64,000 nt of DNA, from contig JARKIP010000011.1 in NCBI GenBank assembly GCA_029990175.1, positions 23,038,001 through 23,102,000 of the forward strand, in the 5' to 3' direction. Below the pieces are notes generated by a model that saw nothing but the letters and a program-made list of their open reading frames with translations, was not told the origin of the DNA and did no database searches. Positions 32,491 through 44,120 of this stretch are shown here, piece by piece. This DNA comes from Petunia secreta. Its lineage: Eukaryota; Streptophyta; Magnoliopsida; Solanales; Solanaceae. Within the stretch, counting starts at the first letter, position 1. Every line of letters starts with the position of its first letter. Made by a program: the position numbers and the translations under genes.

Positions 32491-33620
32491 TAATGTTGTT
32501 GTTGTACAAAAAGATGGTAAATGGAGGATGTGCGTGGATTATACGGACTTGAACAAAACTGGTCCCAAATATTCATACCCATTGCCTCAAATAGACGGGT
32601 TAATAGACTCTACCGTTGGACACAAGCTATTAACCTTCTTGGATGTATACTCGGGGTATAATCAAATTTTGATGGATCCGAAGGATGAAGAGAAAACCTC
32701 GTTCATCACCGACCGAGGTACTTACTATTATAAAGTGATGCCCTTCGGACTAAAAAATGCGGGATCAACTTACCAAAGACTAGTATGTCGAACGTTTAAT
32801 GGTTATATTGGAAAGTCAATGGAAGTTTACATAGACGACATGCTAGTCAATTCAGTTTGAGTAGAAGATTATTTGAATCACCTAAAGAGGCCTTCACTGT
32901 TTTAAGGCAATACAACATTAAGTTGAACCCCGAGAAGTGTGAATTTGGGGTCGATTCGGGGAAGTTATTAGGATTCATTGTCTCCGAAAGGGGAATCGAG
33001 GCTAATCTTGAGAAAATCAAAGCCATTGAAGATATTCCGGAGGTGCTCTCGGGGACTAAAGAAGTTCAGCGCTTGACTGACCGAGTCGCTGCCTTGAGTA
33101 GATTCATCTTGAGATCCTTGGAGCGATGCCATAAGTTCTTCTCGGTATTGAGAAAGAACACTGCCTTAGAGTGGATGCCGGAGTGCAGACATACGTTGAA
33201 AGAGGTGAAACATTATTTGGCTAACGCGCCGCTGCTCGCCAAGCCAAAAGATGAGGAAATATTGTTGGTTTACCTAGCCGTATTCGAAGTGTTAGTGAGT
33301 GCTGTACTGGTTCGAGAGGAAGATGTGAAGCAAAAACCCTTCTACTATGTGGCATCTTGAATAATTGGCACTTGTAGTAGTAGTCACTACTCCAAAGTTT
33401 CGACCTTACATTTAATGTCACCCTATAGCTATAGTTACAACCTTCCCCCTGTGAAACATATTACATAAACAAGAGTTGTCAGGGAGGTTATTTAAATGGG
33501 TGGTCAAGTTAAGCGAATATGACATTACTTATCAACCCTGAACAACCATAAAATCCCAAGTCTTGGTAGACTTCATGGCAGACTTTGCGCTGGGATATTA
33601 CCCAAGGCTGAAAAGGAAAA
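32491..33620 (+). pseudogene. Element 2 RT and RNase H remains
   Basis: Starts within RT at KDGKWRMCVDYTDLNKTGP. Then LLTFLDVYSGYNQILMDP, FGLKNAGSTYQRL and an intact catalytic YIDDMLV. TGA at 32858 interrupts; the frame continues as EDYLNHLKEAF-like sequence, connection (VAALSRFILRSLERC) and RNase H start (PLLAKPKDEEILLVYLAVFE...PFYYVAS), closed by TGA at 33358. The remaining RNase H (to about 33600, ending DFMADF-like) is frameshifted. The 5' RT region is truncated. Confidence 0.75.
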
Positions 33621-33621
33621 C

Positions 33622-34050
33622 TTGGCATCTAAAGAGTCGATATCGGGGTTATGGGCACTATACACTGATGGAGCGACAAATTCAAAGGGTTCGGGGCTCA
33701 AAATAGTTTTAGTAAAGCCAACGGGGAAAAGATTAAGGCATTCAATCAGGTTAAAAAAGGTGACCAACAATGAAGCAGAATACGACGTTGCAATAGCTAG
33801 CTTAGAATTAGCTAAAGAAATGAGAGTGGAGAAGATCATATTGAGAAGTGATTCGCAATTGGTGGTGAATCAGGTGCTCGGGGAATATTCAGCTCGTGGG
33901 CCCCGAATGGAGCACTTCTTGGCCCGAGAAAAACAAAACTTGACAAAGTTCCAAGAATAGAGAATTCAGAAAATAGCTCGAGAAGAGAACACCGAGGCCG
34001 ACGCCTTAGCCAACCTAGGCTCGGTCATCGAAGAAGAATACTCGGGGCTT
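33622..34050 (+). pseudogene. Element 2 second RNase H-like domain (aRH)
   Basis: Open for 112 residues: LWALYTDGATNSKGSGLKIV, VTNNEAEYDVAIASLELAKE, and LRSDSQLVVNQVLGEYSARG, the D-E-D set of the archaeal-type RNase H known from Tat elements. TAG at 33958 closes it; the remaining ENTEADALANLGS block follows in frame downstream. Confidence 0.75.
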
Positions 34051-34079
34051 GACTCCATAGTTCGGTACTCTCTTCAAGG

Positions 34080-35335
34080 ATGAAAGGAATGAAATTAAAA
34101 TTAAATGTTGTAGATTATACCTGGTATTGGAAAACCAAGTTCATCTCCTACTTCAACTCGGGGACTCTTCCAATAGATAAGAGAGAGACCAAAAAGTTGA
34201 GAACTCAGGATGCTTCCTACTCAATGGTCCTAGGGAACTTGTACAAAAAGATGTATTGCGGCCCGATGGCCAAATTTCTAGGTTCAGGGAAAGTCGAATA
34301 TGTGATGAGAGAGGTACACGAAGGCGAATGTGGAAATCATTCGGGGGGAAAAGCGCTAGTGCACAAATTGCTTTGGGCCAATTACTATTGGCCAACTATC
34401 GGCGCAGACGCCAAAGCGTGAAAAAGTGTTACAAATACCAGCGACACGCAAGAATGATTTATCAACAGGCCAAGCCACTCCATTCGGTTGTGTCACCTTG
34501 GCCCTCATGAAATGGGGGATGGATATAATTGGGCTACTTCCAAAAACCAAAGGAAGTGTTTAATTCATACTTGTGCTGACTGATTACTTCACCAAATGGG
34601 TGAAGGCGGCGTCTTTCACCAAAGTCAGGAAAAAAAGGTGATTGATTTCATTTGGAAGAATATTATCTATCGGTTTGGTGTTCCAAAGGAGGTTACTTGT
34701 GACAATAGCCCTCAGTTCATAGGCGCAAATGTCACAGATTTTCTCAAGAAATGGGGCATCAAAAGGCTTGTATCGACCCCCTATCATCCAAGTACGAATT
34801 GCCAAGCTAAGTCTTCGAATAGAGTGATCATTAGAAAATATAAAGAAGAGGCTCAACGCAACGAAAGGACCGTGGCCAGAAGAATTGCTCGGAGTATTAT
34901 GGGCAATGCGAACCACGGTAAAGAACAGAACTGGTGAAACTTTTTTCTGCCTTGCATATGGAATAGATTCTTTGATTCCCGTAGAAGTTGGTAAACCCAT
35001 TCTTCGGTACGCTCATGCTACCAAGGAGTCTAATCAGCAAGCTATGAGTATAGAATTAGATTTGCTCGAGGGGAAAAGAGAGCTAGCCCTAGTTCGGTAA
35101 GCCGCTCAGAAAAGAAAAATCGAAGCCTACCTCAATAGGAAAGCCAAACTGAGAGACTTCAAAGTTGGGGATTATTTGTTAAGAGCCTTGAATCAATCTA
35201 CCAAGGAGAAGAACCTAGGCAAGTTCGTTGCTAATTGGGAGGGACCCTATCGGGTCAAGGCGATTGTTGGAAAGGATCTTATCAATCGGAAGACTTGAAA
35301 GGCAAACCCAAACCCTTGAATTAGAATGTTTCCAA
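34080..35335 (+). pseudogene. Element 2 integrase remains
   Basis: N-terminal zinc domain (MREVHEGECGNHSGGKAL, CYKYQRHARM with one Cys of CxxC replaced by Tyr), core with GMDIIGLLP, VTCDNSPQFIG and a third acidic position changed to Lys (NCQAKSSNR against GRTESSN in element 1), then the C-terminal domain (NWEGPYRVKAIVGKD). Frameshifts near 34395, 34500 and 34860 and stops at 34561 and 35098 break it. Inactive by two criteria: frame and catalytic residue. Confidence 0.75.
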
Positions 35336-36085
35336 TTTGAAGCGGTACTATTTCTGACATCGAGATACGTTATCCTTCATCAATAAAATCTTACCTACAG
35401 TGGTAAGCGGCAAACGCTCCAATGCTTAGGCTAAAAAATTATAATTAACCCCTCGTTTTTATTTGCTTAACCTTTTCAGGAAGCGGAGGAAACGAATACA
35501 GTGCCTGGATCTTCACCCAAGTTCACACCCAAATACTAGGGGGGAAGGAATGTAAGAGATGGTGTGCATTCAAGCTCGACTCAATGCCTCTCATACCGGG
35601 GAATATATACGGACCCGAAGGCTAGCTATTCGTACACCGGGGACTGTCACCCGAAGAGTAGTTTAGTATGTTGTATTTTTCACCCGATAGCGACCACATC
35701 TCAAAATTTTGCCTAAGTCTGGCTTCGACTAGGTTGAAACTTATGTAATTCCTATCATGGCTTATTGCTGTTAATGAAATGAACTTAATTCAATATCTCT
35801 TTATTTCAACGATTTAATTTAACAAAGATATGCTATTTGACCGAGCTCACTTCTTCATGCCTTGGCTCAGGAACGAGACGTTGTTCTAAGATAGCATTGA
35901 TTATTTGAAAATTGTTAAGTCTTGCAAGCAAAAATTATCCTAAGTGCCTAGTCAAACACTTTTAAAGCAAAGTAAAGACACACTTGGAAATGAAAAATTA
36001 ATCCAAGCCTGAAGGCTTCAGAAATTGTACATTAATCCAGGCTCGAAGGCTAAAAAAAAGTTGTATGTACAAAATGGCTTGATGG
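35336..36085. other. Convergent 3' region of pol and antisense gene in element 2
   Basis: Non-coding. Contains GAATATATACGGACCCGAAGG and similar GC-moderate stretches, then AT-rich DNA (35750-35830) and an A-rich run (36090-36120) at the end of the antisense frame. No ORF of note. Confidence 0.5.
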
Positions 36086-38964
36086 TCACAAGAAAAAAAA
36101 AATAATAATAAAAAATAAAAAGAGACAGAAAATGCTAAGATTTTTGGGATCCTCTTCTCCTTCGGAAGTCCCATCTTCAGCGCTCTCCTCGCCCTCCTCT
36201 CTATCTTCTGTCTCGCTCTCATCCGAGCCCTTCGCTCGAGGGAAGCTCATCAATTATCCTTTGAGCTTCAGCGGCATCACCTTGGTCCATGTCAATCTCT
36301 TCATCTAGAATGACCTCTTTGTCTTTGACTTCCTCGAGGGCTTTCAGCCGAGTCTTGATTATGGCCCAAGTATTTTCAAGCTTCGCCCTTGTGGCCTTGA
36401 CTTCGGCTCGACTCTTGAGATCTAAAGCCTTGCCCCGAAGCCGCGTAAACTCAATTTCAAGCTTAAGGACTCTACCCACTTGGCCCTCCAACTGCTGAAG
36501 TTTGAGTGTATACTCCTTCATCTTCTCATGGTATTTATGACCATTATCAATAAGTCGGGCCTTGGTGAGAGTTAATTCAGCATGGAGCTGCTCGATCTCC
36601 AAGTTTAGCTTCGAACACTCAGCGGCATGGCCCTCACTCATTGTTCGCAATTGAGCTTCAAAGGCAGCAGCGGCCTCACGCTTCTCCGCCTCAAACTTGG
36701 CAGCGGCTTTACGAGAGACTTGGCTAGCTGGGATTGAAGCTCGGAAATTTTAGCCAAATACTTGTTTTTCTTGCCTTCCCATGCGCTTGCCACATTTTTA
36801 ACCTCTTCAGCCCTCTCACGCTCGATTCGCATAGCCTTCAATGAGAGGATGAGGCTCTGAACAAAAGTGGTAAAGAATTAGAAATAACAATATTGAGTTG
36901 AAATGAGGTGGTGATCTTGAAGGGCTTACCCTAAGAGCAGTAGCTACCGAAGTGGCCATCCATCAGGGTAAACTCATTGAGTATCTTTTCTTCCATTGGC
37001 CCCATCAATGCATCGAGGCCCACAATATTCCTCTGAGTGCAGTCCAGAAAGTTGGAGCTGGTCGAAGTTTCCAACCTCCTCAAAGTCTTTACCGGAGCCG
37101 AATTTAAGAGCGGCTCAGAACAAGCTCGAGCCATGCTTGACACCCTGCCTTTGCCAACTTTTGCCTTGCCCTTGGCCATAGTGGTAGTCTGATGAGGCTC
37201 CTCAAGGTTTATCAACTCGATCTCGCTAGGTTCCACAACCTCGGCCTCCACAGGCACCGTGGGATCTTCATCACTAGGTTTATCAAACAGACCTCGGCGT
37301 AGCTCAGCAGCGGCCCCCGACCTCAGAGCAACAACCACCTTCACTCGTGGGCGCTTTGCCTTGGTTGGCCTCTTTGAGGTTGCTCTCTTCCTCTTTGGAT
37401 CTGTGGAAAGGTGTAAAGGGAGCTGATGAATAAAAATACAAGAAGAAGTTGAGACACAGATAAGCCGACCAAGGAAGATGTCTTCACCTTTTGAAGTCCC
37501 TTGGCTCGGGGAGCCCTTGGACATTTTGGTCATAGCAATGGTCTTAGCCAAGCTCGCCATTTTGTTAACGGCTTCCACCACATCGATCACTGTTCTTTCT
37601 TTCTTCTTCCCCTTTTTCTTTCCTTTGATTTTTTCTTCTCTTTCCACCTCCTTCGATTTTCCGGTTTTGTTTGGGAAACTGCAAAGAGGAAAGGAGGAAC
37701 ACCTTAAATAGATTACCTCGGGTGACTGCTAAAAGAACTTAAATGTGTTTAACAACTTACCGTGCCTCTTACATGCCCAATAGTTGTCTTCCTCTGCAGC
37801 CATGATCATCCAAGTCCTATTAGGACGGGCTCGGATTTTCATCACCGGTTTTACTCACTAAAGCAAATTGGCCGGAGGGCTGACCGGAACTCTATTGGTT
37901 GAAAAAGATATAAGAAACAATTGATTAACTGATGACCAGGTTTGGAGAAAGAATTGATACATCAAAATGAGGCAATTACGTTCTCCATTCAACACGTCGG
38001 GAAATCAGCGCTCGGTGGAAAACAGTCTTGTGGGCAGAAGAACGTAGCGGTCACACCAACCTTGGTCCTCATGGTCCTCGCTCTTCGAGATTAAAGAGAA
38101 GTCACCTCATTTGTTTAGGACTATGATTCCCCCTTTGTGGAAGTAGGGATAATACAAGGCAATTAAGTGCTGAAAGGTGAAATCTAACCTTTATTTCTGG
38201 CTCAAGAAGTCGAGGCATTGCACTACTCTCCTGAACCCGAGGCCAAGTTGAGGGAGGCACAAGTTGTACGTTCGTCAAAACATATCAATCACTCCATGAA
38301 TGGGAAGGGTAAAATCTAAAGTAAAAGGATAAGTATAAATGAAGGAGTACCCTGGCACGTGGTTGGAAATACAACTATCCGGGGCTGGAACCACGATCTC
38401 AACTTTGGGGCCCCGCCTGTAGTCCTCCCGAACCTAGTCTAAACAATCTTGTGTAATTAGGATCGGTGTTGGTTGGACCGGCACATTCCTATCCAACCGT
38501 TGTTGGGTGTCCGATTGATCTTGTAATTTGAAGTCTTTTTCAATGCTGAAACTTGATGGGATGATTTTGTGAGGCTCCAGTTCCCGGTCTGGGGGGATTT
38601 TCTTCATTGTGGACTTCGAGGGACCATCCTCTGTTTTAGCCTCGGTCTCACCTACTACTGCAGCTTCGACATCTTCATTAACTATCTCCTCGACGTCTGC
38701 GACATCGTCATCATCACCATCATCACCTTCGACGTCATCACCGCCATCGTCATCCACCCCATCAAGTTTATCGTGGCCAGCAGCTTGTTTGTGTCGCCTC
38801 ACGCCACTCGCCTAAGATGTCACTTCACCATCACCACCCGTCTGTGCGATGATGTCCAAAGGCTGGATAGCATTTACCAACTTACTGCCGGCGATCATGG
38901 TGGCGGTGTCTGGGATTGGGATTTCTCTATCAGAAGAACCATTGATGGAATTTGTTGCAGACAT
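36086..38964 (-). pseudogene. Antisense spliced gene of element 2
   Basis: Homologue of 13087-15674. ATG at 38964 (MSATNSINGSSD against MSATHSMQNSS). An acidic Asp-rich stretch (VDDDGGDDVEGDDGDDDD) and SFSIEKDFKLQ follow, then the LPIHGVIDMF-type core. Introns are supported by splice consensus on minus at about 37760-37680, 37486-37402 and 36930-36857. The last exons encode Lys/Arg-rich and long coiled-coil sequence (KLNLEIEQLHAELTLTKARL) and a Glu/Ser tail, with TGA at 36088-36086. Stop codons (for example at about 38815 and 38440) interrupt it. Conservation with element 1 in start, introns and tail shows a real, shared gene. Role unknown; resembles the putative gypsy-type transposon protein family. 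Confidence 0.65.
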
Positions 38965-39120
38965 TGTCGCTTAGAAGTTGAATATAAATTCTTGATTTTA
39001 AAATCAAAGATTTTGAGGAAGGGTTTTGAAAGAAGGAAGATGAAAATTGCTTGAAAATTGAAGAGAAATTTCACTGTTGAATCAATACACCAAGTGGGAG
39101 AAACAATGATCAAGTGGGTA

Positions 39121-39128
39121 TATTTATA
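39121..39128 (-). promoter_or_regulatory. TATA box of the element 2 antisense gene
   Basis: TATAAATA on minus, 157 bases before the ATG at 38964; counterpart of 12958-12965 in element 1. Confidence 0.5.
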
Positions 39129-39346
39129 GAGGGAAAGCCATCATGACTGTAACGTTGGGAAGACCAACTAAAGCGGCGTGAATGTTCAGAGCAAATCAAC
39201 GGTCACCACATTTGGCGCAACGGGAAGTTGAAGTGACTGACTCCTTTTGAAATTTTTGGCGCGTATTTCACCGCATCACTCTTCCGCTCAAATTCATTCC
39301 ACTCCTCGGTAACTCTTGCACTTGCCCGAGGAGTGGGAGGACTATT

Positions 39347-39915
39347 AGTATTGGGTAAAAATAGTTCGACCACATGGCGCCTCGAGCGCATAACACGGAG
39401 CAGATCAAACGAATGTCCATTAGATTCGCACCGAGGCAAAACAACATAGCCACCGAGGTGAGCACCAGAAGCCATAACTCTTAATATGCCCCAGGGGACA
39501 ATAGCCTCGGTGAATCAATGGGCTCATGACCCCGAGGTGAAGGATCCTAGCATCGGTGGATCTACTCTACTCCGGTGGGGTGGTAGCCCCACGATCTCAG
39601 CCCACTATCATGACTTCCATAGGAATAGGACGTGGGCATGGCCACTATTGGAACATCGGCAATATGGCTGAAACTTTTTCAAATCATTAGTCTATAAATA
39701 GAAGTTTATTTCGTATTGTAATTTTCTAGAGATATACACCAAAACTCTATCAAAATTTATACTCAACGTCATTATTATTGAAATTCTACGTTTTATTGCT
39801 TTTTGTTTAATTATTAACTTTGATTCGCTGTTTCCAAGTGACTTTGATATTTAGTATTACTCGTAAACCTGTTCGAAATTCGATTTGTTGTCCTAAGCTG
39901 ATTTAGGCTAATACA
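39347..39915 (+). repeat. Element 2 3' LTR
   Basis: Matches 31370-31937; preceded by the polypurine tract 39327-39344 and followed by CAGAA. Confidence 0.85.
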
Positions 39916-40949
39916 CAGAATGGTTAAGGATATGTATCCAAATTTTACTAATTTTGAAAAATTATAATTATTAAAAATAATCATTATTTTTGAAACGACC
40001 TCGTTTCGGGAATTAGGACTCCATTTTGGCATGCCGATAATTTTAAAATCTTCGTAAGGTCCATTAGGAACTGTCTGTAAAATTTCAGCTAAATCAAACT
40101 TCGTTTGGTAGGCATCTGAAGAAGATTTCAGTTTTTATTGTCGATAAATATTAAAAAGAAGTTTTCGAGCTCAATTTTGGCGAATGAACTCCGATTTGAA
40201 ATACGAAAGCACCGTTAGGTTCGTATGATTATTTGTGACCTTTGTGAACTTTCGAAAGTAAATTTCGAGGTTGTTCGGCTAGTTCCACTAAAATGCCGAA
40301 AGTTAAATAATTTGATATTTTTCCATTAATTTGCATATTCAGTTCGGGAGTCCAATTTGAGATCCACCTTAGCAAGTGTGTTATATATATTTTGTATAAC
40401 TTGCTTAATAAAATTTAGCATCATTTCGAATTTCGTAGGATTCCGTTTTAATTTTCGTCGTGAAAAGAAAAGAAAATATAAAAGAAAAGAAAAAAAAAAG
40501 AAAAAGAAAAAGAAAAAGAAAATGGGAATGGCGGTGGGCAAAAGGATTAATAATCCCTTAGCTACAGCTGCACGTCATGAATAGAAATAGAAACAAATGA
40601 AACAGAGAACGAAAAAAATATTATAGAGAAAGAAAAAAAGAGAAAGGAAAGGAAAAGGAGGAGGAAAAACTAGAATTTTCACCCCGTAACCTTCAGGATC
40701 ATTTGACAGTGAATCCAAAGGATAAAGCAGTTGCTGAGTAGCAAGTTGAAATAAGGTAAGTGTTTATACCCATTTCTTTGGAGGCCCTTGGCCTTGTGGA
40801 TATTCTACCACGTGTTCCTTACGTGTGTAGATGCCGATAGGCATATTCATTACGCCTTAGCTTTGAATTTACATTGTATATTATTATGCCCTGCTGTAGG
40901 TATTGCATTGGGCATATGAGCATTGTACTCTAGTTTTGAGCGTTGCATA

Positions 40950-41527
40950 TACTTCCCGGTTGGCAATGAGAGTCCCGCACCGGTGAAGGGTCATTATTAA
41001 ATATACTTCCCGGTAATCGATGAGAGTCCCGAGCCGGTGAAGGGTCATTATTGCATATACTTTCCGGTTGGCGATAAGAGTCCCGCACCGGTGAAGGGTC
41101 ATTATTGCATATACTTTCCGGTAATCGATGAGAGTCCCGAGCCGGTGAAGGATCATTATTGCATATACTTCTCGGTAATCGATAAGAGTCCCGAGTCAGT
41201 GAAAGGTCATTATTGCATAAACTTCCCGGTTGGGGATGAGAGTTCCGCACCGGTGAAGGGTCATTATTGCATATACTTCCCGGTAATCGATAAGAGTCCC
41301 GAGCCCGTGAAGGGTCATTATTGTATATCCTTCCCAGTTGGCAATGAGAGCCCCTCACCGGTGAAGGGTCATTATTGCATATACTTCCCGGTAATCGATA
41401 AGAGTCCCGAGTCGGTGAAGGGTCATTATTACATATACTTCCCGGTAATCGATGAGAGTCCCGAGCCGGTGAAGGGTCATTATTGCATACTTCCGGGTAA
41501 TCGATGAGAGTCCCGAGCTGGTGAAGG
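40950..41527. repeat. 54-bp minisatellite in the element 3 5' LTR
   Basis: About 10-11 units of 54 bases in two kinds: one with GGTTGGCGATGAGAG...CGCACC and one with GGTAATCGATGAGAG...CGAGCC, often alternating, joined by GGTGAAGGGTCATTATTGCA. As 54 is a multiple of three and the unit has no stop in one frame on each strand, long repeat ORFs appear on both strands (18-residue periods); these are a by-product. Confidence 0.9.
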
Positions 41528-41690
41528 TATCAGGCACATGTGACTACATTGCATCATACCGCATTCATCCCATCTCATTGCACCGCATGCTGACTATTGT
41601 GTGACTATCATGCTGTGTTTTATGTATGCGGTATGTATATCATGTTGTGGACAGATTTCAGTTTGACTACATATTTCTGGCTCGTATCTT

Positions 41691-41850
41691 GGGTTGCACG
41701 CCCCGATAATATAAATATATGGATCGGGTTGCACGCCGCAACAGTATAAAATACGGATCGGGTTGCACGCAACAGTATAAATATATGGATGAGGTTGCAC
41801 GCCGCGACAGTATAAATATATGGATGGGGTTGCACGCCGTAACAGTATGT
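41691..41850. repeat. 34-35-bp tandem repeat in the element 3 5' LTR
   Basis: Five units of GGGTTGCACGCCGCAACAGT followed by ATAAATATATGGATC-like sequence, with small deletions. The same array is at 47333-47491 in the 3' LTR. Confidence 0.85.
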
Positions 41851-42510
41851 ATTTCTGATTGTTAATAGGTTCGGAATACTTAAAAACCTATATGTTCTGT
41901 CTATCCTATGTCCCCTGTTGTTTATGGTTCCATACGTGTTTGCAGTTATTATCTGGCTCTGCCTTTTTATAGTTTAAGTAAGATGGATTTTGTTTACCTA
42001 TTTTTCTTCTCCCTGGCTAGCTATCCTATTATTTGAGGTGGCTAGTCTGCCCCACTTATTGAGTCCTTTTGACTCACCCTTGTTTGTTGTTTGTTTTTAT
42101 CTATCTATTTCGTTTCGGCAGGTTCGCTCCAGGATTGAGTTCGCCACGTTGTGAAGGGGCGAAGACGACTTCAGCTGTCAGGGTGAACTAGCTTTTATTC
42201 TGGATGGCCACCAGTTTTATGCTTACTATTTCAGTTATATTTTGCTCCCTTCAGGAGGTATCTGTCTTCTTTTGTAGTCTTAGATGTCTAGTCTGGAAAG
42301 CCTTAAACCTAGTATGTCGGGTAGTCAGCTGTAATTTGTTTTGTACAGCTTAGAGGTTTCAGTATGTCTGTATTTTTTTTCTAAGTCTTGTTCTTATTTA
42401 TAAATTGAATTATATTTATTTTCCTAATTTAATTGGTAAGGGTTCGCCCGACGGGTCTAGGGGAGGATGTCGGGTGCCCGCACGGCCTAGTCGGATTCCG
42501 GGTCGTTTCA

Positions 42511-42528
42511 GTTGGTATCAGAACCCGG
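42511..42528 (+). promoter_or_regulatory. Element 3 primer-binding site
   Basis: GTTGGTATCAGAACCCGG directly after the LTR; TTGGTATCAGA matches the initiator tRNA-Met 3' end with divergence after it. Confidence 0.7.
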
Positions 42529-44120
42529 TTTAGAGTCTATCCAGACTTAGACATTGTCTAGTAGAGTCTCGCTGATGGGTACATAGACGTCCGTACTTAT
42601 CTAAGAGAGGCTATGATGGCATTTAGGAAGTTTCACTGCCTTCATTTCTGATCGTGCGTCGGTTTAGGATGCAAAAGTATTTTCATTAATTCCTTCGTGG
42701 TAATTGTGAACCATCGTGCAACAAATCAGCAAACGGTAGGAGTTTAGGATGAAGTAGTCTAGCCTGGGGCTAGAGCTACTCAAGCCCCGAGAATTGCGGA
42801 TCGTGCCGACGATCCAGTTGCGCATGCCTAAGCTGTACGAGCTCGCGATGGACAAGGGAGCAGGGCCTTGTGTTTCCCTTGGCTCTCTACGATGATTTTA
42901 CGAGAATCATGGTGACGCAGATACCGCAAAAACCTATTATTCGCTAGGCAGCTTATTAGGTTGCCGTAGATGCAGATGTTCGGTCGCAGAGAGCTCCTAT
43001 TCCAGTTCTTAATATTACCGCAATAAAGTATGTCCGGAGGCAGCATGTGTTGTGCCTCTAGTTATTCTGGCTAGTTAGCTAGCCCGAGTAATGGCTCGAT
43101 CTGAATATCTGAAAAGGCTGCATTATTTTACCCAATTGAACCTTCCGATATTCTTAAGTCATGCATTAGATAATCCCTGTGTAAATTTTTAAAATACAAT
43201 GATGTCGGCGTATCCTTCAGGCTCTTGATTATATCGAGCGGTATGGTGTTGATTATTCTGCTTTCCAATTTCAAGGTCCAACCCTGGATGTGTGGACTGC
43301 TCTCTAATTAGCTGACTTGGTTCGATTTTTCTTTTAGATTCGTGGAAAAGTTCCTTTCGAGTAGCGAGTGAGATGAAAAGTGTTGCCAGTTTGAGTGGAT
43401 TGGACAGGGTAGCCTTTCGGTTAGCATGTTGTGTTTCAGAATATGAGACTGAATTCTATAGAATGACTGAATATGCATTAGAACTAGTCCATGAGCTTTT
43501 CGAGAGATTCAAAGATTTATTGATGACCTTTCTTCTTCCTTGAGATCCCAGATGACTCGAGAGATTGAGGTCGGGGTTTCATTTGATGTTGTTGTTGATA
43601 TTGCCCGAAGGTACGAGGCATACCATAAGTTAGAGAGGGAAGAGTTAGAGCGGGAGAGCAAGAAATCCCGCGGCCCTGGTGGGCACCATACCTCCTTTGG
43701 AGGTAAGAGTTCTGATTATTTTGGGAGGTTACTCTCCAGGCTATCTCAGCTTGTAGAGCGTGATTCTCAAATTGCGCGAGTAGTTCATCAAGATTAGACT
43801 CAGCTTTCTCTTTGTAGCTTTCAACAATCTGTCCAGCTTCTATTTTTCAACGAAAAGGTATTATCATTGTCGTGAGTCTGGTTATCCTTTGAGGAGTTTT
43901 CCCTTACTCCGGCAATTAGGCGGTTGTCCTTTCTCTCGTCACCAAGCAGCTGCACAGTTGCAGGGGATTTTATTTAGATCTCAATCAGCCAGAGAAATGC
44001 CACCATCCAGTAGAGGTCAAGACCATGGTAGCAGTGGTTCTTCAGAAGGTGATTATCAGGGTAGTGGCTCAGCTCAGTTGCAGATGTAGTTCACAGCTCA
44101 GCTGCAGAGGCAGTTCTATG
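42529..44120 (+). pseudogene. Element 3 gag remains
   Basis: Pieces in different frames recall chromovirus gag: SGLDRVAFRLACCVSEYETEF and YRMTEYALELVHELFERF (43400-43510), then MTREIEVGVSFDVVVDIARR and the charged LEREELERESKKSRGPGG (43552-43680). This corresponds to the D-E-V-V-D-I-A-R block of Ty3 gag in plants. The downstream Ser/Gln-rich stretch (43800-44090) would be the nucleocapsid side, but no CCHC knuckle is readable. Multiple stops and frameshifts. Confidence 0.6.

Larger units (their letters stand above)
31370..39915 (+). mobile_element. Element 2: Ty3/gypsy retrotransposon, Tat type, sister of element 1
   Basis: LTRs at 31370-31937 and 39347-39915; target duplications CAGAG (31365-31369) and CAGAA (39916-39920). 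Pol on plus in the order RT, RNase H, aRH, integrase; most of gag and all of the protease are deleted. A spliced gene on the minus strand lies between integrase and the 3' LTR, as in element 1. The proteins of the two elements are close (RT: IDSTVGHKLLTF in both). The polypurine tract (39327-39344, CGAGGAGTGGGAGGACTA) resembles that of element 1. Total 8546 bp; every gene is broken. Confidence 0.85.
39991..42510 (+). repeat. Element 3 5' LTR
   Basis: 2520 bp, with a 54-bp minisatellite (about 40950-41527) and a 34-bp tandem array (41691-41850). Includes an A/G-rich run (40465-40520). Confidence 0.85.

Noticed and set aside
40950..41527. Regular repeats that could suggest a CRISPR array
   Set aside because: Units are contiguous tandem copies without unique spacers, inside a plant LTR and repeated in its partner LTR.
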